From: Brachypodium distachyon | Lineage: Eukaryota > Streptophyta > Magnoliopsida > Poales > Poaceae | DNA length: 64,000 nucleotides | Direction: 5' to 3' | Assembly: GCF_000005505.3 (NCBI RefSeq) | Contig: NC_016131.3 | Location: 24,791,001-24,855,000, forward strand | Part shown: piece by piece, positions 49,578-58,812 of the stretch | Layout: every line of letters begins with the position of its first letter | How positions within the stretch are numbered: the first letter of the stretch is position 1 | Position numbers and translations under genes: made by a program | The notes under the pieces: model-generated | What the model was told of the DNA's origin: nothing | The model's input: only the letters and a program-made list of their open reading frames with translations | The model's database searches: none

Positions 49578-49754
49578 TAGCATGGTTTATATTTTAGACG
49601 TTTAGATACATGTAATATTAAGTGAATCAAATTTGTCTTACCAAGGGGAATACCGAGGCTATGCCGTGCGTACATATAGCGTGATACAAGGAATTAACGC
49701 ACTGCACGTATATGCTGCTGGCGAGAGATACATGTCCGTACATTCATCCATATA

Positions 49755-49854
49755 CTCAATCAGTCTCATATTAAGTGACTCAAATTTGTCTAAATATGAG
49801 CGTATTTGTATACTAAACTTGTAATATTTCGGCACTACATATGGGACGGGAGAG
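49755..49854. mobile_element. Second Stowaway-like MITE nested in the MULE
   Basis: Begins ctcaatcagtctcatattaa and ends catatgggacgggagag between TA dinucleotides. Its interior resembles the MITE at 49468-49577 but is more diverged. Confidence 0.55.
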
Positions 49855-50425
49855 TATACTAGAGTACATGCATTGTTCTACCTCCGTCTAAAATATAAAT
49901 CATACTATTATGTTACATTTGATAAGACTTTAATTAATGAGGATTACTTCAAACTTGAAGCTCTTGCATGCTGCAAATGTATCATGGAAATGCATGCATA
50001 TGGGCAGTCGGTTTGGCCCAAACTGATATGTACTAATCAGCTTGGGCGAAACTGATTAGTAGTAATCGGCTTCGGCCAGGCCGACTAGTGGCTGTCGGTT
50101 TGGCCCAAGCCGAGACCGTGTTATTTTGGAAAATTTCTCAAACTGTATATTATTTTTAATATTGATAAAAAAATGTATTATTTTAAAAAAATTAGCGGAG
50201 ACGACGACGGCATTTATACGTCGAACAGCTGAGCTGCCCTGCCGCGCGCGTGTGCTCGGCCGATGAAGACAGTACAGCAGCCATGGATGGACGGATATGT
50301 ATTGGGGGCGGCCAACAAGAGAGTAGTGGCCGGCGCGCACGCAATCGGGAGACGCCAGCAAGCAGCGTCGCGTGGGAGAAGAAGGGGAACAAAGAGAAAA
50401 AAAAAAAGGAGGATCAAAGGAAAAA

Positions 50426-50497
50426 GGGGCGTTGCGAGAATCGAACTCGCGACCTCTCGCACCCAAAGCGAGAATCATACCACTAGACCAAACGCCC
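50426..50497 (-). tRNA. tRNA-Pro (anticodon UGG)
   Basis: On the minus strand it begins GGGCGTTTGGTCTAGTGG (A-box region) and ends in a 7-bp acceptor stem GGGCGTT/AACGCCC. The anticodon loop CTTTGGGTG carries TGG. The T arm reads GCGAGTTCGATTCTCGC. It is 72 nt long without intron, and TTTTT follows directly (50421-50425) as the Pol III terminator. Confidence 0.95.
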
Positions 50498-50651
50498 GCT
50501 TTGCTCATTCGCCATGCTTGAAACTATATGAAGTAACGCACTCCTTCAGGCATTGAGGCTCGTTGTCAACCTTAGAGAACTTTCTGTCTTTCTCCCCCAC
50601 TTCGCGAACTCATTCCGATCCCATCGATCCTTCAGTCCTTCTCCCCTTCCC

Positions 50652-51892
50652 ATGCCGACGACAGCGGCGGCGATAGCCTCCCCTCCGTCTCCGGGGGGCT
50701 CCACCACCGCCCGACGCCGGAAGCCCCTCCCTCTCCTCCGCCCCCGCGCCGCCTCCTTCTTGCAGCCGACGAGGCGGCTGACAGCACGCGCCGTCGCCGC
50801 CTCCGCCGGCCGCCGCGACCGCGTCGTCTGCAAGGCCAAGGACGCCTCCTCCGCCACCGACCACGGTACGTGCATCATCCTTAACATCGATGCAGATTGA
50901 TCATCCTATTGTGCTTAGGCACACACACACTATTGATAAAAAAAAAACGCTAGCTATCGACATAGAGTAGCTCACTGCCGACTATTTTACCCAGCTCAAT
51001 TAGCTTAGGCACACGCACACTTTTGTGCTTTTCTTCGTCCTGCCTTGTTTAACAGCTTCCCAGCAACTCTTCTCTGTAGGCACAATCAACCAGCACTGGA
51101 ATTTGACACATGTAAATCTGAAACTATGTACTTGTGCTGAGGTGTAATTTTTGTTTTGTCTATTCAGAAATTGGGAATGGATGATATTCATCTGCTGCTT
51201 GGTTAAAAACTAAACAGGAATCATTAAGGTCTCAGCTTTGGAGTTATTTTGTTTGCAACTGGAGTATACTCTGTATATAACAGAAATAAATCTAGCTTCT
51301 AGTGTCACAATAATGAACTAGTACAGTAAGTTTTTCAGGGGACAATGAACTGGCTAAGTGTGTGGTTGCACATATAATCCTAGTGCAGCAGAAATGATCT
51401 AGTCCTTGCCTGTATATTCTGGCTTCCCTAGCTCCCTGTCCATTGCTAATCCATGCATCACACACAGAACCACCTGCCTGCATGATTGCTTATTCTTCAG
51501 TTCTTCTGAAGCACACAGACTCTCAATGACTCAATCAGTCTCGATAGCCTGTGTAACTACAAATGTTTGCATTTGCAGTGGGCGATGTAGGGGAGCAAAC
51601 ATGGGACGAGGCCGTGCTCGGGTGCGAGACGGCGGTGCTGGTCGAGTTCTGGGCGCCGTGGTGCGGCCCCTGCCGCCTGATGCACCCCGTCATCGCAGAC
51701 CTGGCCAAGGCCTACGCCGGCAGGCTCCGTTGCCTGAGGGTGAACACCGACGAGAACCAGGAGGTGGCAACGAGGTACGGCATCAGGAGCATCCCCACCA
51801 TCCTCATCTTCAGCAAGGGCGAGAGGAAGGAGACCATCATCGGCGCCGTCGCCGACACCGCCTTGGCTGCCACCGTCGACAGGTTCTTGTAA
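50652..51892 (+). CDS. Chloroplast thioredoxin, m-type
   Basis: Two exons, 50652-50865 and 51579-51892, joined in phase 1, encode 175 residues. Residues 1 to about 65 are Arg/Ser/Ala-rich without acidic residues, a typical plastid transit peptide. The thioredoxin domain starts near VGDVGEQTWDEAVL and contains FWAPWCGPC, with the redox cysteines at about 100 and 103, and the cis-proline motif GIRSIPT. Length and sequence fit m-type thioredoxins, which pass electrons from ferredoxin-thioredoxin reductase to Calvin-cycle and other stromal enzymes. The 713-bp intron holds no recognisable element. A decayed piece of a related gene's 3' end lies at about 55095-55165. Confidence 0.95.
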
Positions 51893-52100
51893 GGCAAAGC
51901 AGGCTAGATCATTCATATCAGAGTTGCTGAAAACGTTGCAACTGTTTTCGTGGTTTACGGAATGAAAGACTCACGGGCCGGATCAGCTAGTTTGCTATCA
52001 ACTCTTGCTAGCTTTTGACCAAAGGAATGAAGAGTTAATTTGTATGTGAGACATTTACGTGTACCCAATTATATGTAACATTTACATACCCGGTTTAATA

Positions 52101-52154
52101 CTCCCTCACTAACTTTGTACTAAATCCAAGATACTTATTACGGATCGGATGGAG
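52101..52154. mobile_element. Short Stowaway MITE remnant
   Basis: ctccctcactaactttgtac at one end and cggatcggatggag at the other, flanked by TA. At 54 bp it is an internally deleted copy, downstream of the thioredoxin gene. Confidence 0.6.
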
Positions 52155-52280
52155 TATAAATAAAAGGAACCACACATGACTTGTAAAATTGGCAAAAGAG
52201 ACATTTGGACTATCATTTTGTTGATCAAATTCATTTGTCTTTCCCTACATAATTACACGGCGAGCTAATTAAGGATAGAT

Positions 52281-52925
52281 TTTCATGGTTTGCAGACGAG
52301 ATAGTAAATCGATCTCCAGCAGCAAGGAGGAGCACTCCCACTCTTGCTTATGCATCTCCATGGTCTCCAAGTCAAGGACAATCCACCGAAGCCCACCGTG
52401 TGTCCCTAGCACCCGCAACACCACCACGTCGGCGCTCCTATCACCAGAGCCATCAAACTCAACGGCTGCAACGGCGGATTCTAGCGACCGCAGCTTCTCC
52501 TCCATGTCGATCACGGCTTCTAGCGCCCAATCACCGCCATGGCTGGGTCGTTGTCGTCCGGGAGTTGCAGCCACACGGACATGATGAAGCCATCGATGGC
52601 GAGTAGCTTCAGTAGCTTCCCGTCCGGCGATGTGCCCAGGTGGAGCTTGCTTCCTCTGTGGTGTGCGGTGGCCGGCGGGAGCTTCGCATTGGTTGAGCGG
52701 ATGTCGTAGGTGAGTGCTACGTTGCCCTGATCCGATGCCAGCCAGTCTGCCAGTGGATGACGTACGCCGCCGTGAACGACGGCGGGCTGTCAGTAATTTT
52801 TCACCCACATCCAGGGGAAGTCAAGATTCTCCTCGTAGGCAACGAGAGGTCCCCAGGTGCCGGAAGATCCGGTGGTCTGTACTTTGATGGTTCGGGGTTT
52901 GATGTATTTATGAGCCCTAAGTAAT
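52281..52925 (-). pseudogene. Decayed tandem copy of the adjacent F-box-like gene
   Basis: The minus strand parallels the C-terminal half of the gene at 53119-54387: KPRTIKVQTTGSSGTWGPLV, LTYDIRSTNAKLPPATAHH, KLHLGTSPDGKLL, LLAIDGFIMSVWLQLPDD and finally LLLEIDLLSRLQTMKIY. A stop after VKNY and frameshifts near 52540 and 52750 break it. The F-box half is absent. Confidence 0.8.
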
Positions 52926-53118
52926 TGGCTGTCTACAAAAAAGTAGACCGTATACGATATCCAAAATACTCAACTTAATTTCCGGAAATCAACACAACGT
53001 AATTCCAAGAATTTAGACGAGAACCAGGAGGTGGCGTCGATCATATATCATCGGTTTCACATGCACCACCCGGCCGATCGATCGTGGTGGTAAAATTCAT
53101 TTGTGTTTCCCTGCTTAC

Positions 53119-54387
53119 TTAATGATAGATTTTCATGGCTTTTAGCTGAGATAGTAAATTGATCTCCAGCAGCAGGGAGTAAGCCCCCGCTTGCTTATGC
53201 ATCTCCTTGGTCTCCAAGTCAAGGACAATGACCGACTCAATGAAATACGACCGAAGACCATCGGGCACCCGCAACCGCAGCAGCACCGCGTTGGCGTTCC
53301 TATCCCCGGAGCAATCAAACACGATCACGCCCCCCCCCCCCCCCCCCCCCGCCCCCCGCCCTCCCCCCGTCCCCCCGCCTAGAGGCTTTAGCGACCGTAG
53401 CTTCTCCTCCACATCGATCACGGCTTCTGGCCCCCAACCGCCATCAGAGAGTTGCAGCCACACGGATATCATGAAGCCGTCGATGGCGAGCAGCTTCCCT
53501 TCCGGCGACGTCCCCAGGTGGAGATGGCTTCTCTTGTGCTTTGCGGTGGCCGGCGGGAGCTTCGTCGTGCCTCGCTTGGTTGAGCGGATGTCATAGGTGG
53601 GTATGGTGTTGCCATCATGGTCATGCGTCGCCAGCCAGTGGATGACACCGCCGTGGAGGACGGCGGGCTCGCAGTAACTTTTCACCAGCATCCGGGGGAA
53701 CTCAAGGTGCTTCTCGCAAGCGACGACGGGTCCCCAGACGCCGCAAGACCCGTCGAAGGTCTGTACTCTGACGGTCCGGGGTTTGAGCTCGGCGACGAGC
53801 AGCATGAAGGAGGAGGAGCGGTCGATGCCGTCGGCGGCGGTGAGCAGGACGTACTTGTGGTAGAGCTCGGAGGTCTCGTTGTTCCACGGGATGTTGGGCG
53901 GGTAGGAGAGGAAGGTGTGAGCGCCGGTCATGGCGTCGTAGACGCACAGGTCGTTGGAAGAACGGCGCCTGCTGAGTCGGCGGCGGAAGACGACGAGGCC
54001 ATGGCGGGACGCCACGGCGCCGTGGTACTGATCTAAGACGGCGACGCGGGATGTGAAACGCTTGAGGTGGCCGCGGAAGAAGGAGGCGGCTGCAGGGTTG
54101 ATGGGGTGGACCAAGGAGAGGGTTTTGGTGGTGTCAAGGTAGGCCAGGATGCAGGGAGGCACGGCGCAATCTTGTCGGGTGGTGATGCGGTGGAGGAAGA
54201 ACGGGCTGAGGATGTCGCGGCGGAGGAGCTTGCAGGTGGCGGCGCAACTCTCGAGGGTCGAAGGGTCGGAACGCGCGATGATCTCCAGCAGGAGATCCGC
54301 CGGAAGCTTCCACTCTATAGGCGATGCCGGCGCCATGGCAGAGGAGGAGGAGGCATTGTTTCGTTGCCGTTTCCGTGGCGGCGCCAT
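53119..54387 (-). CDS. F-box-like protein
   Basis: A single-exon frame of 422 residues from ATG at 54387. After a basic, low-complexity start, residues about 25-65 (WKLPADLLLEIIARSDPSTL, then CAATCKLLRRDIL) form an F-box, the Skp1-binding part of SCF ubiquitin ligases. The remainder is a grass-expanded associated region with conserved blocks VWGPVVACEKHLEFP, AVLHGGVIHWLA and DGFMISVWLQL. Near residue 345 the frame crosses a Gly run (GGGTGGGRGAGGGGGGG) coded by a G homopolymer. The substrate is unknown. A broken tandem copy follows at 52281-52925. If the homopolymer length is wrong, the frame after it would change, but the C-terminal block matching the pseudogene argues that it is right. Confidence 0.8.
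   Translation of the reverse strand: MAPPRKRQRNNASSSSAMAPASPIEWKLPADLLLEIIARSDPSTLESCAATCKLLRRDILSPFFLHRITTRQDCAVPPCILAYLDTTKTLSLVHPINPAAASFFRGHLKRFTSRVAVLDQYHGAVASRHGLVVFRRRLSRRRSSNDLCVYDAMTGAHTFLSYPPNIPWNNETSELYHKYVLLTAADGIDRSSSFMLLVAELKPRTVRVQTFDGSCGVWGPVVACEKHLEFPRMLVKSYCEPAVLHGGVIHWLATHDHDGNTIPTYDIRSTKRGTTKLPPATAKHKRSHLHLGTSPEGKLLAIDGFMISVWLQLSDGGWGPEAVIDVEEKLRSLKPLGGGTGGGRGAGGGGGGGVIVFDCSGDRNANAVLLRLRVPDGLRSYFIESVIVLDLETKEMHKQAGAYSLLLEINLLSQLKAMKIYH
53325..53378. repeat. C/G homopolymer tract within the F-box-like gene
   Basis: About 18-20 C in a row on the plus strand (from 53333), followed by further C-runs broken by G or T. On the coding (minus) strand this gives several G-runs that could form a G-quadruplex. 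Confidence 0.85.
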
Positions 54388-54441
54388 GCGGGCTTAATTA
54401 GATCTCTATGCAGCTTAATTTGTGTGGCTTCCGATCCAAGA

Positions 54442-54453
54442 ATATATATATAG
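54442..54453 (-). promoter_or_regulatory. Possible TATA box of the F-box-like gene
   Basis: TATATATATATT on the minus strand, about 55-65 bases upstream of the ATG at 54387. Spacing is compatible with a short 5' leader. Position is the only evidence. Confidence 0.4.
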
Positions 54454-54812
54454 CAGAGAGCGCCGGCAAGAGAATTAAGGCCGGGAACGAAGATAGGATT
54501 GAGTTGGACTGTTGGAGTCAGAATCGGGTACGTATTGTATAAGTGCGTTTCAGTTCAGGTATCCGATCTTGGCACGATCGATTCCAAGAATACGTATTAC
54601 TCTATGTGCGTGCAGGCTTAAGTAATTGGTTGTCTACAAATAATAGCAAAGAATAGCAGAGAGCGCCGGCCGCCGGCAGCATGTATTGCAAGAGAAGGCC
54701 GGACGGGATCTCTGTGATCTTGAGTTGGAGTCGGAAGCGAATATGTGTGTGTTATACTACATACGTTGGTATACGGTTTCGTCTCAGGTCTCAGATCCTT
54801 GTTCCAAAGTAA

Positions 54813-55049
54813 TCAAGCTTCAAAAGGATCCATCCACTCATCATCTTCCCTAACAGCTTTATCCAACCATTCTTTCAACTTCTCCATCTCAGCCGACGAT
54901 TGTCTTCTATTCTATTGACATAACAGTAATGCAATAATTCACATTGGAAAATATTCGAGGAAACATTTAGTAATTTACATATAGAAAGAAGAGAAGATAG
55001 ATTATTATACACTCACCTGTGTCCGTAAATCCAAACATCTGCGAGGTAT
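54813..55049 (-). pseudogene. Unidentified gene fragment, two 3' exons
   Basis: Exon 54813-54906 encodes RQSSAEMEKLKEWLDKAVRE followed by DDEWMDPFEA and a stop. It would splice to a small exon, 55017-55049 (YLADVWIYGH), across a 110-bp GT-AG intron in matching phase. The sequence looks coding, with a charged helix and an acidic-aromatic tail. I do not recognise it and see no upstream exons. It may be a fragment, or the end of a gene whose remaining exons I missed. Confidence 0.35.
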
Positions 55050-55094
55050 CTGTCGCAAGAAAAGAAACTCAGTAATGGAGTGTGCCGGGGAATC

Positions 55095-55165
55095 ATGGAT
55101 ACTGCCCTGGCAGCCATGCCACGGTAGACAGGTTCCTGTAAGGCAAGCAGGCTAGAGCAAGAAGA
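55095..55165 (+). pseudogene. Fragment of a thioredoxin-m 3' end
   Basis: gatactgccctggcagccat and gacaggttcctgtaaggcaa, then gcaggctagagc, closely match the last codons, stop and first 3' UTR bases of the thioredoxin gene (51855-51910). The similarity continues weakly to about 55200 (gccactgttttagtggttt). It is a small duplicated piece, not a gene. Confidence 0.65.
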
Positions 55166-55490
55166 TTGCCACTGTTTTAGTGGTTTGGGAGATGAAACTG
55201 ACATCAGGGTGCATACACATCACAGATCTTACAGGCGGCCAGCCCCCTGTCAATGCCTACAATGTATTAATTGGGAAAATATGTATGTTATCATCCTTCC
55301 TTGCAATATGGGTTTATCTAAATGATGATGAGTTTCTAGCTATCTTGCCTGTCAGCATGCGACTATAAGTCTCATCGATACATAATGGCACATACTGTGA
55401 TGATGACTGTTTTATTTCACAAGGCTGTACCTTGAATCAGAATCCTTATACACAAGGCTCTGTTTCGCCATTCCAAGACCAATTGGCTAG

Positions 55491-57994
55491 CTACAGCCAT
55501 CTCCCATGGTAGTTGAGCTCTGATATGCACGACGACAGTGCTTCCCTTACCATCTTGTTATCCGCCTCCACATACAGAACATCTTCAAACAAGCTCTTTG
55601 CCTGCTCCAGAAGCCTGATCTTCTCCTTGTTCTTCCCAGAACGCAGTTGGGATCGCTGCTGCAGCGCGCTGCCCCATCGGTACAGAGCTGCAACATGCCA
55701 CATTATTTACACATGAGCACTATTGTCAACGACATCCAAAGAACCAGAGATAAGAAAAAGAAAGATCAAGTTCAAAGTAGCAAGAAAAAGTAGAGCTGTA
55801 TCAAACCTTCTGGAGCATAAGTGTTGCTTTTCGATAACATGGCATCAAACTTATCGATTGCAGCCAAGTACACCCGATCAGCATCAACTGCCGCTTCCTG
55901 CGTCAGTTTTTTCTCTTCCAGTAAGTGTAAGTAGAATGCAAGTTTGAAGTCGAATACAAATAGCTAAAGCATAAATGAACCTAAATACTTAGCAGCGGCA
56001 TGTTACTTTGTGCAGAATGTATTGATGGATGCCTAGTATTTGAGTTTCGAGGGTGTTCACAGTGAGTTAAGTTATTGCAAGCTCTCATCTTGGCAACATC
56101 ACTGGGTAACTATGTAACACTGCTTATACCCCCTAAAACAAATGTGGCATACATTACATAAACTACTAGGCGATAAATGGCGATATGAGGTTGTTCTGTG
56201 AGCATGCATATAGTTGATATGATACAGGTATGTTGATGTCCATACCGGTCCGATGTCGGCAAGTAGTTGGGCACGGAAGATAAGAGCCAGTCCCCAATTG
56301 TATAATGCTTTGACGTCACCCGAATCAATTGACACAGCCGTCCTGTAGCTTCTCCCAGCATCAACAAGCAGGCTCTCACACTCCTCACAAACATCCACTA
56401 GTGCGGACGAAATGTTCTCTCTGGTTACGATTCTTCTATCCAGCTTCCTGGACCGTGAGACACGCTCTCTCCCATTTAGATAAGCCCCGCTGTTGGCCAA
56501 CAGCGTCCTCAGCTCGCGGCTAATCTTGAGCTTGAGCTCCCCATGGAGGAGGTAAGTGTTCCCTAGCTGACCCACTGCAACCAAACTTGTTGGCCTCAAA
56601 GCTACAGCAGTAGAAAGAAGGCTTGCTGATTTATACAGCAACGCATCTGCAGTCTCTTCATCAGCCCTGGCCATCATGCACTCCCTCGCCTTCCTCAAGA
56701 CCTCCGCGGCCTCCTTAATATTGCGGCTGAATTCTTCACCATCCGAATCCACGGCAGCAGCACCCTCATCATCTGTAGTTTCATCAACACTTGCAGCATT
56801 ACTCCTGAATTCATCGGCTGACCTCTCATGTACTCGGCTATCACTATCGCTGCGACGCTCAATCTTCAACCTGTACGACCTGTCGCGGATCTCGAGCGTC
56901 CTCTCCAGCAGAGACGACTCAGTGGCAAACCTACGGCCTTGAAATCGACCGTTGTCCTGCGCACCGCTGCCGCGCCCGTACCTGTGCTTGAACACGAGCC
57001 TCTCCAATCGGTCATCATCTTCAGCCTGACCACTCTGAGAACTGAACCCTGCATCTTCCAGGTCATCGGCATCCTTGGCGTCAAACGGCAGCATGTCGAG
57101 AGGCCTTGCAGCACTTCCGGTGGGACGGATCGATGATGAATCATCCCCATTCGCTTTTTGAGCTTGAGTGTCTCTGCTCCCACTGTTCACTAACCCAGCG
57201 TCTGAATTTTTTAGATCAAACCCAGCGTCTGAATCAGCATCTACTGCAGCGGCGGCGGCGGCGGCGGCGACCTTGACGGAGGGCTTCTTCCGCGGCGAGG
57301 TGAATCTGAGCTCCCGGAGGGTGTCCCGGACCCAGGCGCCGAAATAGCCGGCGACCTCCCTGGCCAACTCGCCCAGCGTCCCTTCGTCCGGCGCGGCTGT
57401 GCTGCCCTGGCCGGCCACCGCGGCCGCGTAGTCCCGCACCGCATCGCGCGCGCGGTCGACGGCCTGGAGGAAGCCATCGTCGGCGGGGGAGGGCGAGTGG
57501 GTTTTCTTCAGGGAGAGGAGGCGGGCGTCGAGATCCGCGAGGAGAGAGGCGAGGCGGCGCTGGGCGTGGGCGTGGGAGGAGGAAGCGCCGGGGGCGAGGT
57601 GCCTGGCGGTGGCGAATCCGGCGGCGAAGGCGGCGGCGAGGAGCGGGAGCGGCGGGAGGCGGGAGAGGGAGAGCGCGGCGGCGGGGACGAGGAGAAGGAG
57701 GATAGGAAGCGGCGCTGCGGCGATGGATTGCGGGACGCGGAAGAAGGGGAGGATGTCGTCGGGGGCGGCGGCGGGGAGGTCGGCCCAGCCGTTGTACGAA
57801 GAGGAGGAGGAGGATGCGGAGGAACAACAACGGATGGAGGGTCGGCGATGGCGCGGGTGGATGTGCAGCAACTGGAGACGAGATGGCCTCTGTGGATTAG
57901 AGAGGAGGAAGAAGAGAGGTCGGGAGGAGGAAGGAGAAGGGAGGCTGGGAGGAATGGTGGAGGAGGAGCAAGGCAGTGAGGTCGCTGCCGCCAT
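55491..57994 (-). CDS. Plastid-type TPR protein
   Basis: Three exons on the minus strand, 56246-57994, 55807-55897 and 55491-55687, encode about 678 residues. The N-terminus (about 1-60) is Ser/Pro/Arg-rich, like a chloroplast transit peptide. Two hydrophobic segments follow (APLPILLLLVPAAALSL and PLLAAAFAAGFATA), suggesting a membrane anchor. A long charged, disordered centre comes next. The C-terminal third has helical TPR-like repeats: EAAEVLRKARECMMARADEE, DALLYKSASLLSTAVALRPT, AVSIDSGDVKALYNWGLALI and ALYRWGSALQQRSQL. TPR proteins serve as protein-binding scaffolds; the specific plastid role is unknown. Without splicing, the first exon would run 48 residues into the intron. Confidence 0.85.
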
Positions 57995-58812
57995 TTCCTT
58001 CCTACCTCCCCACGAGGCTCTCCTCGATCTTCTTCCTCACCAAACTCCTCCTCTCTCGGGGAGCCAGAGCTCATGTTTTTTCCAAGCGATAATTTCTGCT
58101 TGTCGCTTTATTATTTTCAAAAACAGAAAATGGCATTCCTGCATTACACAATATATTCATGCCTTTCATATCCAGCAGTATCATCTTCAGAGATTTCACG
58201 CGGCCTGACAATATGTTAACTTCACCAGAAACTACCAGACCCATGGACACATTTTCACAGAGAGATCATACGAATAACCAACAACACTTGACAAATTACC
58301 AGATCGAAAATACTGACACTTGCTGATACGATTAATGGTAAGCAGAAGCAGATGAAACGCTAAACAAAGCTACCACTTGAATAGAGACGAAAAAAACCAA
58401 AGGATCAATATAATATATGCAGATGAGGGTTTTACCAAAATCCAACACTGGGAAAAACAAATACCGAACACGCACATCCTGTCTAGTACAGCAGCAACAG
58501 CCTTATTTTTACCAATCACTTCTCTCTCTCTCTACAAAATGCAAATAACAGTAGTAATAATATGCAACAACGAATAAAGCTTTTGCTGGTCCATTAAACA
58601 ACCCTCCTTCTCTTAATAACAAAATTAATAATAATAGTACACTGGGCGTAATATCTCCGCCATGCCATCCATGCTTTGCCGCCCTGATGAACTCGGATGA
58701 TTTCACCACCTTGCATGTGCTCTTTTGCCACCTCCTCTTCTGGAACAACTCTACTGACTTCCAAATATAATCCTACTGCAAACGATTAGCAGCTGATCAA
58801 GGTCATCTTCAT
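57995..58812. other. Intergenic: TPR-gene promoter and clathrin light chain 3' UTR
   Basis: 57995-58075 is the probable 5' leader of the TPR gene. 58560-58812 is the likely 3' UTR of the clathrin light chain gene, with a short (CT)n at 58522-58534. No further gene is visible. Confidence 0.45.

Larger units (their letters stand above)
49183..50196. mobile_element. Non-autonomous Mutator-like element (MULE) with long TIRs
   Basis: Inverted arms of about 285 bp: left 49183-49466 and right about 49905-50196. They begin gcaatttttctttaaataat and, on the reverse strand, gctaatttttttaaaataat, and share aatacatttttt, gtttgagaaattttc and aagagcttcaagtttgaagt. A perfect 9-bp target duplication, ggagacgac, flanks them (49174-49182 and 50197-50205). 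Long TIRs plus a 9-bp duplication define a MULE. No transposase is encoded. Confidence 0.85.

Noticed and set aside
50056..50508. 150-residue minus-strand frame beginning [20 protein letters not shown]
   Set aside because: It runs through the tRNA-Pro gene and the right MULE arm.
55013..55204. 63-residue minus-strand ORF as a gene
   Set aside because: Most of it overlaps the plus-strand thioredoxin-m fragment; only the last 11 residues look like a real exon.
57234..57830. 198-residue minus-strand frame and several plus-strand frames within the TPR gene's first exon
   Set aside because: Shadow frames of a GC-rich exon; the chosen frame has the transit peptide, TPR motifs and matching splice phases.
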